Notes: a model not told the origin generated them from the sequence alone. A stretch of 9,857 nt of DNA from Pseudomonadota bacterium (GCA_016198545.1 JACQIJ010000082.1:1-9857); one strand, 5' to 3'. Shown: positions 1 through 6,886, numbered from the stretch's first letter. Numbers and translations are program-made.

Positions 1-186
1 GGGGAGGGCTGGGGTGGGGGAATAATTTATCAGGAACCGTTGCAAATCCTCTTTATCCGCCGGCTTGAACAGCACCTCCGCGCTCCCGCCGCAGCGGAAC
101 CACCCCACCGCGCCCAGCGGCGCATTCTCGCGGTATTCCCCGCGCACTTGTGGCAATATTTCAATTTTTTTGACTGTATTGATCAT
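1..186 (-). CDS. murB: UDP-N-acetylenolpyruvoylglucosamine reductase MurB, N-terminal part (cut by the window edge)
   Basis: MurB is the cytoplasmic FAD enzyme that reduces UDP-GlcNAc-enolpyruvate to UDP-MurNAc with NADPH. The open frame begins at an ATG (184-186) and runs off the left edge after 62 codons. It starts MINTVKKIEILPQVRGEYRE and continues through NAPLGAVGWFRCGGSAEVLF (21-40) to ADKEDLQRFL (43-52). This matches the family start, in which an L-P-x-V-R-G segment precedes NAPL, the W-F-R-x-G-G turn and AEVLF-x-P-A-D of the FAD-binding domain. The Thr usual before the Trp is Gly here. The murC-then-murB order is typical of Alphaproteobacteria. No good Shine-Dalgarno lies at the right distance; only an A-rich AAAAAAAGA precedes the ATG. 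The first codons are AT-rich, then the sequence becomes GC-rich. Residues 55-62 are an unusual proline-rich stretch, and the FAD motif G-x-G-S-N lies outside the window, so intactness cannot be judged. Confidence 0.88.
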   Translation of the reverse strand, partial: MINTVKKIEILPQVRGEYRENAPLGAVGWFRCGGSAEVLFKPADKEDLQRFLINYSPTPALP

Positions 187-225
187 TCTTTTTTTACACG
201 AAGAAACGAAGTAATGAAGCTCTCC

Positions 226-711
226 TTAATCGTCATGCCCGCGCAGGCGGGCATCCGGAAACAGATGTCCCACTTCATCAACTATCCTTTTGAATAAATT
301 TCTATCAAACGGCTTATCCCTACCGTGAGAACCCAAAATTTTATAGCCTTTCTTTTCCAAATAGCCTGCCAAAGCTGTTTCCAATGGAGCAACTATATCT
401 CTATACCGTCTATGATCCTTTAATGTATTTTGCTCTTCATATATCGGCCCTACTGCAATTAATTCAAATTTACATTCAAGTAGATCAAATCCATTCTTTT
501 CAAGATTTCGTTTCAGCATGTTAGCACTGGCTTTACGCATATCCAAATGCTGCCCGAGACGATTAAAAGGCGACGATGCATAATGAGAAGAAGAATCTCC
601 TGTCCTGCCGACATATAAAGCACACCGACTATCTTGAACTATACGATAAACATACAACCAAAATCCTCTCTCGAGAATTGAACCGCTGAATTGCAAACTA
701 TGCACCTTCAT
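226..711 (-). CDS. GIY-YIG nuclease domain protein inserted between murC and murB
   Basis: This 161-residue protein resembles stand-alone GIY-YIG endonucleases. Visible landmarks are WLYVYRI (18-24) in the GIY position, LYVGRTG (32-38) in the YIG position, Arg51 and His55 in NRLGQHLD (50-57) where the family has its conserved R and H/Y, and Glu111 in LETAL as the likely metal-binding catalytic Glu. The region after it, GYKILGSHG (122-130), closes the domain. No signal peptide or membrane segment is seen. The ATG at 709-711 has an AGGAA 9 bases upstream. The gene is clearly AT-rich compared with the mur genes (23/60 GC at 301-360 and 18/60 at 421-480, hand counts), which suggests transfer. It is bracketed by inverted palindromic repeats, and its last 12 or so codons (FPDARLRGHDD) are encoded by the left repeat. 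It shares the operon's direction, 61 bp after murC and 39 bp before murB. Substrate and role are unknown: homing or mobility, restriction or defence, and repair are all possible. Confidence 0.8.
   Translation of the reverse strand: MKVHSLQFSGSILERGFWLYVYRIVQDSRCALYVGRTGDSSSHYASSPFNRLGQHLDMRKASANMLKRNLEKNGFDLLECKFELIAVGPIYEEQNTLKDHRRYRDIVAPLETALAGYLEKKGYKILGSHGRDKPFDRNLFKRIVDEVGHLFPDARLRGHDD
231..264 (+). repeat. Palindromic repeat, copy 1 (left border of the GIY-YIG cassette)
   Basis: The unit reads CGTC, then ATGCCCGC (235-242), a 4-base loop GCAG, the perfect complement GCGGGCAT (247-254), then CCGGAAACAG. It can form an 8-bp GC-rich hairpin. Copy 2 at 728-764 has the same unit in the opposite orientation, with only loop differences, one substitution and a 2-base indel. 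On the minus strand this copy encodes the C-terminus of the GIY-YIG protein. On the plus strand it reads MPAQAGI, the kind of peptide often seen when REP-like palindromes are translated by chance. No T-tract follows on either side, so it is not a classical intrinsic terminator. Confidence 0.85.
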
Positions 712-727
712 ATCATCCCATTCCTAA

Positions 728-764
728 CTGTTTCGCCAGATGCCCGCCTAAAGCGGGCATGACG
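728..764 (-). repeat. Palindromic repeat, copy 2 (right border of the GIY-YIG cassette)
   Basis: On the minus strand the unit reads CGTC (764-761), ATGCCCGC (760-753), a 5-base loop TTTAG, GCGGGCAT (747-740), then CTGGCGAAACAG. It is an inverted copy of the repeat at 231-264, with CGTC facing murC and AAACAG facing the nuclease gene. It starts 9 bp past the murC stop codon and ends 17 bp before the GIY-YIG start codon. The hairpin would form in murC-murB read-through mRNA and could shield the murC 3' end from exonucleases, as REP elements do elsewhere. No run of T follows the stem on the minus strand, which argues against an intrinsic terminator. Confidence 0.85.
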
Positions 765-772
765 TTAGAGGA

Positions 773-2197
773 TTAGGCGCGGTGTTTTTTATCCATCGCG
801 AAAATATTTTCCAGCTCGGCAGGCAATGCATTCGCCCATTTGGTGATATCGCCAGCGCCCAGACAAACGACGAAATCCCCCGCCGCAGCCATATCAGCAA
901 TCATTTGCGGCAAATCGGCAGCGGCGTTCAAAACCCGCACGTCCTTGTGCCCGTGCTTTTTGATGCCTTCAGCGAGCGCATCGCGGCTCGCACCTTCGAT
1001 AGGCATTTCCCCCGCCGCGTAGATATCAGCCACGATCACGCTGTCCGCGTCATTGAAGCAGGTGCAAAACCCTTCGAACAGATCGCGCAGGCGGGAATAG
1101 CGATGCGGCTGCACCACGGCGACGACGCGCCCGCCGTTTTCATCAACGCAGCCGCGCGCGGCCTTCAGCACAGCAGCGATTTCAACCGGGTGGTGGCCGT
1201 AATCATCGATCACGGTGACGCCTCCGGCCTCCCCCGTTTTGGTAAAACGTCTTTTGACGCCGGAAAAATGCGCAAGCGCCTTTTTCATCACCGCAGGCGC
1301 AATGCCCATTTCATGCCCGATGGCGAGCGCGGCGAGCGCATTCTGCATGTTATGCTTGCCCGGCATCGGCAGCCAGCAATCAGCGATTTCCGCGCCTCCC
1401 GCAAACGCGACATCAAATGAACAGCCCTGCGGCGACGGGAGCAAGTTGTGCGCGCGTACATCGGCCTGCGGGTTGAAGCCATACGTTATCAGCCGCCGGT
1501 CGGATAGCGCGGGTATCAACCCCTGCACCTCCGGGTGGTCGGCGCACAGCACGGCATAACCGTAGAACGGCACATTTTCGGCGAAATACAGATAAGCGCG
1601 GCGCACGGCATCAAAATCCCCGTAATGTTCCATATGTTCGGGATCAATATTGGTGATGACAGCCACAGTCGCTGGCAGGCGCGTAAAACTGCCGTCGCTC
1701 TCATCCGATTCCACCACCATCCATTCGCCGTTGCCCAGACGCGTGTTGGTTCCGTATTTGTTGACGATACCGCCATTGATGACGGTGGGGTCGAACCCGC
1801 CGTCCTCCAGCATCGCGCCGATCATGGATGTCGTCGTCGTCTTGCCATGCGTGCCGCCGACGGCGATCGCCTTTTTCAGACGCATCAGTTCCGCCAGCAT
1901 GTCCGCTCGCCGCACGACCGGAATCCGCCGCGCGCGGGCGGCGGCCAGTTCAGGATTGTCTTTTTTTATCGCCGACGATACGACAAGCAACGCAGCGTCT
2001 TTAATATGCGCAGCATCGTGGCCAATGAAGACTTCAATTCCCTTGTCGCGCAAACGGTGAACATTCGGGCCTTCGGAAATGTCCGATCCCTGCACCCTAT
2101 AGCCGAGCGCGCGCAAAGCCTCGGCAATCCCGCTCATGCCGATGCCGCCGATGCCGGTGAAATGAAGAATGCCTGTTTCCTGTGGCCGTATGCGCAT
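773..2197 (-). CDS. murC: UDP-N-acetylmuramate--L-alanine ligase MurC
   Basis: MurC is the cytoplasmic ATP-dependent ligase that adds L-Ala to UDP-MurNAc, the first peptide step. At 474 residues it has normal family length and all three Mur-ligase domains. FTGIGGIGMSGIAEAL (13-28) is the N-terminal UDP-binding Rossmann motif. GTHGKTTTT (115-123) is the ATP P-loop. ESDESDGSF (163-171) and NIDPEHMEHYG (183-193) are central-domain signatures. GKHNMQNALAA (280-290), DDYGHHPVEI (331-340) and QPHRYSR (363-369) follow, and CLGAGDIT (445-452) closes the C-terminal domain. The ATG at 2195-2197 has an in-frame TAA a few codons upstream, so the start cannot lie further out. No Shine-Dalgarno is visible before it, and the 49-bp gap after murG is the longest between the core genes here. 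The cassette follows 61 bp after its stop, where murB would be expected. Confidence 0.97.
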   Translation of the reverse strand: MRIRPQETGILHFTGIGGIGMSGIAEALRALGYRVQGSDISEGPNVHRLRDKGIEVFIGHDAAHIKDAALLVVSSAIKKDNPELAAARARRIPVVRRADMLAELMRLKKAIAVGGTHGKTTTTSMIGAMLEDGGFDPTVINGGIVNKYGTNTRLGNGEWMVVESDESDGSFTRLPATVAVITNIDPEHMEHYGDFDAVRRAYLYFAENVPFYGYAVLCADHPEVQGLIPALSDRRLITYGFNPQADVRAHNLLPSPQGCSFDVAFAGGAEIADCWLPMPGKHNMQNALAALAIGHEMGIAPAVMKKALAHFSGVKRRFTKTGEAGGVTVIDDYGHHPVEIAAVLKAARGCVDENGGRVVAVVQPHRYSRLRDLFEGFCTCFNDADSVIVADIYAAGEMPIEGASRDALAEGIKKHGHKDVRVLNAAADLPQMIADMAAAGDFVVCLGAGDITKWANALPAELENIFAMDKKHRA

Positions 2198-2246
2198 GGA
2201 GAAGTTTTAGCATCAAGAGACGGCGGCACCAAGCATTTTTATGTCA

Positions 2247-3362
2247 TTATTGAAACTTTTCCTTCTCCCACCCGCTGGCGATGGCGGTAACGAGATTGCC
2301 CAGACGCCGCGCAGCGTCGGGCTTGCCGCAGCTGCGTGCGCCCTCGGCGGCACGGAACAGGGTTTCAGAATTCTGCATGAAGGTTTCCATGCGGGGCAGC
2401 AATGCCTCCGCCGTGAAACCGTTTTGCGTCATCACCCACGCGCCGCCCGCATCCGCCACGACGTCGGCATTGATTTTCTGCTGGTTGTCTCTGTTATAGG
2501 GATAGGGCACAAAAATCGCCGGACGCCCGGACGCCGTCACTTCAGCCACGGTGGACGCGCCGGAACGGGAAATCACGAGATGCGCTTGCGTAAGCGCTGT
2601 AGCGATATCCGCAATAAATGTTTCAAGATGCGCTTTGATGCCTGCCTGTTCGTATACGCCGCGAACGAATGAAATATCTTCCTCCCGGCATTGCTGCGTA
2701 ACCTCCAGCCGCGCACGGTGCGCCGCAGGCAGTTTCGCCAGCGCGGCGGGGACGACCTCGGCGAAGATATTCGCGCCCTGCGACCCGCCCATGACAAGAA
2801 TGCGGAACGACCCGTCTTTTTCCAGCACGGGATATGGCCGGGTATAAAGAGCGGCAATATCTTCGCGCACAGGATTGCCGGTGACAACGGCGCGCATGGT
2901 GTCCGCTTCATCCAGTCCTTCAGTGTAGGGCAACGATAGCGCAATGCGGATGACCTTCGGCGCAAGAAAAGCGTTGGCGCGGCCCATAATGGCGTTTTGC
3001 TCATGAATCACGGTCGGTATCCGTTTCGCCTGCGCCGCGTACAGAGCGGGAACGGACGGATAGCCGCCGAAGCCGACCACAACGGCAGGCTTCAGCCTGT
3101 CCATCAGGCGGAAAGCCTGGATCATGCCTACGCTGATCTTCGCCATGCCGGTCAGCTTGCCCGCGACGCCGCCGACCAGCGTCCCGGCGCGTATCACGTG
3201 AAACTTCGCGCCGCCGAAACTGGATTCGTATTTCCGGCCGCGGTCGTCTGCGACGATCTCGACGCGATAGCCGCGGGAAATAAGATCGCGCGCAAGCGCC
3301 GCCGCCGGGAACATATGCCCGCCCGTGCCGCCTGTACTCAAAACAATCAGTTTCTGTTCCAT
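2247..3362 (-). CDS. murG: UDP-GlcNAc--lipid I GlcNAc transferase MurG
   Basis: MurG is a peripheral inner-membrane GT28 glycosyltransferase that adds GlcNAc to lipid I to make lipid II. The 371-residue protein has the acceptor-domain loop GGTGGH (11-16), GFGGYPS (97-103), HEQN (120-123) and TGNPVR (161-166). In the donor domain it has GGSQGA (192-197), SRSGASTVAE (265-274) and PYPYNRDNQQKINA (286-299), where the usual DHQ reads DNQQ. The frame is open 25 codons further upstream into ftsW, but that extension is not MurG-like. The ATG at 3360-3362 gives the family start (MEQKLIVLSTGGTGGH) and follows a weak GGTGAG close by. It lies 13 bp after the ftsW stop, so translation is probably coupled. 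Confidence 0.96.
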   Translation of the reverse strand: MEQKLIVLSTGGTGGHMFPAAALARDLISRGYRVEIVADDRGRKYESSFGGAKFHVIRAGTLVGGVAGKLTGMAKISVGMIQAFRLMDRLKPAVVVGFGGYPSVPALYAAQAKRIPTVIHEQNAIMGRANAFLAPKVIRIALSLPYTEGLDEADTMRAVVTGNPVREDIAALYTRPYPVLEKDGSFRILVMGGSQGANIFAEVVPAALAKLPAAHRARLEVTQQCREEDISFVRGVYEQAGIKAHLETFIADIATALTQAHLVISRSGASTVAEVTASGRPAIFVPYPYNRDNQQKINADVVADAGGAWVMTQNGFTAEALLPRMETFMQNSETLFRAAEGARSCGKPDAARRLGNLVTAIASGWEKEKFQ

Positions 3363-3375
3363 ACTCACCAGCGTG

Positions 3376-4548
3376 TTACATTTTTCCTGCGACGGCCATC
3401 CCGCCTTTTGCAATCCCGCCGCCGCGCGCAATTCCATGCCTGCCCTTGCGGCGCGTCAGCGCCAGCATGACGCCGGCGGCGAACGACATGGCCAGAAGCG
3501 ACGATCCGCCGTAACTGATGAAAGGCAGCGTCATGCCCTTAGCCGGGAGCATCCGTACGCCTGCGCCCATATGGATGAGAGCCTGAAACCCGAACATGGT
3601 CAGAAGTCCGCCCCCGGCAAGGACAGTGAACATGTCATCGCTGTCCATGATGCGATTGAAGCCGCGCAACACGATGAACCCGAACAGAATGACAAGAAAC
3701 GCGGCGAACAGAAGGCCCATTTCCTCGCCCGCGACGGCGAAAATGAAATCCGCGTGCGCATCGGGAATGCCCAGCTTCACTGTGCCCTGCCCCGGCCCCA
3801 CGCCGAACAGGCCGCCTGCGCGGAACGCCTCGAGCGATTTTTCCACCTGATAATTGTCGCCGTAAGCGGGATCGAGGAAGCGGTCGATGCGGCTGCGCAC
3901 ATGGCCGATCGTAAAATACGAAAGAACGCCCGCACACACGCCCGCCCCCGCAAGACCGGCAAGCCACAGCAGGGGAAAGCCCGCCAAAAATACTTGCATG
4001 CCAAAAATGCAGGCCAGCACGAAAGTCATGCCGAAATCCGGCTGCATCACGAGCAAAAGCGCGGCAAGACCGAACATCCCGGCAGCAATGGCATTGCCGC
4101 GGAAGGACGGGTTTTCCTTTCCCTTCGCCATGAACCACGCCGCGCAGACGGCGAAGGCGGGCTTTATAAATTCGCTCGGCTGCAGGGAGAAAAACGGCAG
4201 CGGCAGCCAGCGCTGCGCGCCCTTGACCTCGACGCCGATAAAAAGGACGAGGATCATCGCGATGATGCCGCCGGCGAAAACAATGCTTGATACGCGCCAT
4301 ATCATGCGCGGCGGCAGGAGCGACACCCCCAGCATCAGGAAAAACGCGGGAAACAACACAATCATATGCTTTTTGATGAAATGGTACTGCCCCGCGCCGA
4401 TGCGTTCGGCCACCGGGGGGCTGGCCGTCGCCACCAGAACGACGCCGCAGACCATCAGTATAAAGAACCCCGCCAGCATGACGCGGTCAACTGTCCACCA
4501 CCAGCGACCGAAGACGGACTGGTCGGTGCGGGAAAAAAGCCTTGTCAT
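3376..4548 (-). CDS. ftsW: Septal peptidoglycan glycosyltransferase FtsW (SEDS family)
   Basis: FtsW is the multi-pass inner-membrane SEDS protein that polymerises lipid II at the septum together with FtsI. The 390-residue sequence is mostly hydrophobic, with about ten predictable membrane spans. Motifs are KGAQRWL (109-115), QPSEFIK (123-129), QPDFG (169-173), GVGPGQG (249-255), PDAHADFIFAVAGEE (262-276) and KGMTLPFISYGGSS (337-350). Asp267 corresponds to the catalytic Asp of SEDS enzymes. The cytoplasmic tail from about residue 366 is short, basic and glycine-rich (TRRKGRHGIARGGGIAKGG). The start ATG overlaps the murD stop as ATGA, suggesting translational coupling. FtsW rather than RodA is supported by its place between murD and murG. 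Confidence 0.96.
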   Translation of the reverse strand: MTRLFSRTDQSVFGRWWWTVDRVMLAGFFILMVCGVVLVATASPPVAERIGAGQYHFIKKHMIVLFPAFFLMLGVSLLPPRMIWRVSSIVFAGGIIAMILVLFIGVEVKGAQRWLPLPFFSLQPSEFIKPAFAVCAAWFMAKGKENPSFRGNAIAAGMFGLAALLLVMQPDFGMTFVLACIFGMQVFLAGFPLLWLAGLAGAGVCAGVLSYFTIGHVRSRIDRFLDPAYGDNYQVEKSLEAFRAGGLFGVGPGQGTVKLGIPDAHADFIFAVAGEEMGLLFAAFLVILFGFIVLRGFNRIMDSDDMFTVLAGGGLLTMFGFQALIHMGAGVRMLPAKGMTLPFISYGGSSLLAMSFAAGVMLALTRRKGRHGIARGGGIAKGGMAVAGKM

Positions 4549-5804
4549 GCCGCCGCCCCCTTCAGTTCATTCACGAGTGTCATAAAAGTCTCGCCCCTGT
4601 GCTCGAAATTGCGGAACTGGTCGAACGAGGCGCAGGCCGGGGACAGAAGAACCGTTCCGGACTTCGCCTCTTTCCGCGCTGCCGCGACCGCCGCTTCCAT
4701 TGTACCGCATAATTCGTGCGGAACATCGTTTTTTTGAAGCCATGCCGCGAATTCCTCCTGCGCTGCGCCTATCAGGAACGCGCAGCGGATGCGCGACATA
4801 TATTCCTCCAGCCCTGCGAGCCCGCCTTCCTTTGGCTTCCCGCCCAGAATCCAGTAAATATCGTCGTAACAGGCCAGCGCCATACCCGCGGCATGCGCAT
4901 TCGTCGCCTTGCTGTCGTTCACCCAGCGCAAGCCGCCGATTTCGCGCACGAACTGCTGCCGGTGCGGCAGGCCGGGAAATGTTTTCACCGCCGCCGCGAT
5001 AGCGGCATCCGTCAACCCCATCAGCCGCCCCACGATACGGGCGGCCGCGACGTTCTGCCTGTTATGAACGCCGAGGAGCGCGTCGCAGGACGGAAGCCCC
5101 GCATCCTGCGCCGAAGCCGCATAAACCTTTCTCTCAATCTCGATTCCCTGCGCGATGCGCCTGCAATATTCATCCTCCGTCGCGATGACCGCGCTGCCCG
5201 GCCCGCGGAAAATCTTCTTTTTCGCAGCGACGTAATTTTCCATCGAGCCGTGATGATCGATATGGTCGGGCGTGATGTTCAGAAGCACAGCAATGTCCGG
5301 CGCGAAGGTAGGGCACAGATCGATCTGGTAAGACGACATTTCCAGCGCGAACGCCCCGCCTGCGGGCGGCATATCGAGATCAAGCACGGCCTTCCCGATA
5401 TTCCCGCCCACGGCAGCAGGAATGCCGCATTCATTCAGAATATGGCCGATTAGCGCCGTCGTGGTCGATTTCCCGTTCGTGCCCGTTATGCCGATAGTCT
5501 TGCGGCCATGCGCGCAGCTGTGCAAAATTTCCATGTCGCAAATGATCTCGATACTATCCCATCGCGCCTTCCTTACCAGCGGATGCGACGGCTTCACGCC
5601 CGGCGACAGCACAAGGCAGGCAAAGCGCGACAGATCGGACGTCAGGAGAGCGCGGGCCGTCTGCGGGTCGCCGTCGTCCGCCGTAACGGATTCAATGCCT
5701 GCCGCTTCGAACGCCTTCAGAACCGCGCGGTTGGACAGCCCCAGCCCGAACACGGCGACAGGTCTTCCCTTCAGGGTTTCAGCGAATTTCGATACGTCGA
5801 TCAT
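4545..5804 (-). CDS. murD: UDP-N-acetylmuramoyl-L-alanine--D-glutamate ligase MurD
   Basis: MurD is the cytoplasmic ligase that adds D-Glu to UDP-MurNAc-L-Ala. The 419-residue protein shows VFGLGLSN (18-25) in the UDP-binding domain and the P-loop GITGTNGKSTTT (105-116). GGNIG (133-137), SSYQ (157-160) and NITPDHIDHHGSMENYVAAK (176-195) follow, with Lys195 the likely carbamylated lysine. The C-terminal domain has NDSKATNAHA (296-305), GGKPKEGG (321-328) and LLSPACASFDQF (386-397). The frame stays open 28 codons upstream inside mraY, but that part is not MurD-like. The ATG at 5802-5804 overlaps the mraY stop as ATGA and gives the family-like start MIDVSKFAETLKG. The stop likewise overlaps the ftsW start. 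Confidence 0.96.
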   Translation of the reverse strand: MIDVSKFAETLKGRPVAVFGLGLSNRAVLKAFEAAGIESVTADDGDPQTARALLTSDLSRFACLVLSPGVKPSHPLVRKARWDSIEIICDMEILHSCAHGRKTIGITGTNGKSTTTALIGHILNECGIPAAVGGNIGKAVLDLDMPPAGGAFALEMSSYQIDLCPTFAPDIAVLLNITPDHIDHHGSMENYVAAKKKIFRGPGSAVIATEDEYCRRIAQGIEIERKVYAASAQDAGLPSCDALLGVHNRQNVAAARIVGRLMGLTDAAIAAAVKTFPGLPHRQQFVREIGGLRWVNDSKATNAHAAGMALACYDDIYWILGGKPKEGGLAGLEEYMSRIRCAFLIGAAQEEFAAWLQKNDVPHELCGTMEAAVAAARKEAKSGTVLLSPACASFDQFRNFEHRGETFMTLVNELKGAAA

Positions 5805-6886
5805 CTCAGCTTCAGCGTACTTAAGCCCACCAGCGCCAAAATAACCGCGATAATCCAGAAGCGGATGACGATGGTCGGCTCGGACCATCCCTTTTTTTCG
5901 AAATGGTGGTGCAACGGCGCCATAGCGAAGACGCGCTTCCCGGTCAACTTGAACGAGACGACCTGCACGATCACAGAGACGGTTTCAAGGACAAACAGCC
6001 CGCCGACGATCGCCAGGACGATTTCATGCTTCGTCATCACCGCGATCGCGCCCAGAACCCCGCCCATCGACAGCGACCCGGTATCGCCCATGAAGACCTG
6101 CGCGGGCGGCGCGTTGTACCACAGGAACCCCATCGCCGCGCCAACCAGCGCGCCGCATAAAATCGCCAATTCTCCTACGCCGGGAACATAAGGAATTTGC
6201 AGATAGTTCGCGAACACGGCATTGCCCGCGAGCCAGCTTATCAGGCCAAAACACGCCGCCGCGATAGCCACCGGCACGATGGCCAGGCCGTCAAGCCCGT
6301 CGGTCAGATTGACAGCATTCGATGCGCCGACGATCACCAGCAGCGCCCACGGGATGAAAAACCACGACAGGTACATGAAAGTATGCTTCAGCATGGGAAC
6401 GGCGACATGCATATTCATGTTTCCCGGCAAAAAATACACCGCGCCGGCGGCGGCCATGCCGCCGATGGCGAACTGCGCCAGAAGTTTCAGCTTCCCCGGC
6501 AGGCCTTTCGAGTTTTTCTTCGTCAGCTTCAGGTAATCGTCGCCGAACCCGATCATCCCATAGCCGACCAGAACCAGCAACGCAATCCATACGAAGGGAT
6601 CCGCAAGGTTGGCCCACAGCAATGTGCTTATCGCCACGGAAACAAGAATCATAAGGCCGCCCATCGTCGGCGTGCCGGACTTCTTCGCGTGCGCCTCCTC
6701 CAGATAGGCGCGGATGTTGCTGGCCCCCGCCTGCTTTGCTTTCAGCCAGCGGATCATCCCCGGCGCAATCAGGAAACATATAATAAGAGAGGTCATGATC
6801 GCTCCGCCCGTGCGGAACGTCAGATACCTAAACAGGTTGAAAAAGATGAAATGTTCAGACAGCGGGACAAGCAGGTTATAGAGCAT
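5801..6886 (-). CDS. mraY: Phospho-MurNAc-pentapeptide transferase MraY (lipid I synthase)
   Basis: MraY is the polytopic inner-membrane enzyme that moves phospho-MurNAc-pentapeptide from UDP to undecaprenyl phosphate, making lipid I. At 361 residues it is the usual length, with about ten membrane spans. Motifs are FRTGGA (24-29), KKSGTPTMGG (68-77), GFGDDYLK (113-120) with the Mg-binding Asp pair 116/117, NLTDGLDGLA (193-202), FMGDTGSL (265-272) with catalytic Asp268, and PLHHHFEKKGWSE (324-336). A TTG two codons upstream (6890-6892) is also in frame. The ATG at 6884-6886 gives the family start MLYNLLVPLS and sits 6 bases after AAGAAGG. The gene overlaps the end of murF by 11 bp and shares ATGA with murD. 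Confidence 0.97.
   Translation of the reverse strand: MLYNLLVPLSEHFIFFNLFRYLTFRTGGAIMTSLIICFLIAPGMIRWLKAKQAGASNIRAYLEEAHAKKSGTPTMGGLMILVSVAISTLLWANLADPFVWIALLVLVGYGMIGFGDDYLKLTKKNSKGLPGKLKLLAQFAIGGMAAAGAVYFLPGNMNMHVAVPMLKHTFMYLSWFFIPWALLVIVGASNAVNLTDGLDGLAIVPVAIAAACFGLISWLAGNAVFANYLQIPYVPGVGELAILCGALVGAAMGFLWYNAPPAQVFMGDTGSLSMGGVLGAIAVMTKHEIVLAIVGGLFVLETVSVIVQVVSFKLTGKRVFAMAPLHHHFEKKGWSEPTIVIRFWIIAVILALVGLSTLKLR

Larger units (their letters stand above)
231..764. mobile_element. Putative small cassette: GIY-YIG gene between inverted palindromic repeats
   Basis: The interval is bounded by the two inverted repeat copies, contains one AT-rich nuclease-like gene, and separates murC from murB, which usually adjoin. 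The similarity of the two borders continues weakly outward: CTCCTTAAT on the left corresponds to ATCCTCTAA on the right when reversed. I found no convincing target-site duplication and no transposase, so mobility is an inference from context. The nuclease stop codon (226-228) falls just outside the left border, so the exact limits are uncertain. Confidence 0.45.

Noticed and set aside
187..230. A target-site duplication or promoter beside the cassette.
   Set aside because: I compared the bases outside both repeat borders and found only weak inverted similarity, no direct duplication, and no convincing -35/-10 pair.
40..297. A plus-strand open frame of 85 codons at the left end containing MPAQAGI.
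   Set aside because: It is antisense to murB and to the end of the GIY-YIG gene, and the MPAQAGI peptide is only the translation of the palindromic repeat.
740..760. The hairpin after murC as an intrinsic terminator of the dcw operon.
   Set aside because: The stem is strong, but no T-tract follows on the minus strand, and its inverted twin appears at the other side of the cassette, so it is better read as a repeat.
3363..3437. An upstream ATG (3435-3437) as the start of murG, overlapping ftsW.
   Set aside because: The extra 25 residues lack similarity to MurG N-termini, and the usual start lies just before the GGTGGH loop at 3362.
3325..4290. A plus-strand open frame of about 320 codons opposite ftsW and the start of murG.
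   Set aside because: It is antisense to the conserved FtsW motifs, is extremely rich in charged residues and His/Gln, and resembles no family. It is a shadow of the ftsW codon pattern.
5805..5888. An upstream GTG/ATG-type extension of murD into mraY.
   Set aside because: The extension reads as the shifted frame of conserved mraY sequence, while the ATG at 5804 makes the same ATGA overlap as the other junctions and fits the MurD family start.
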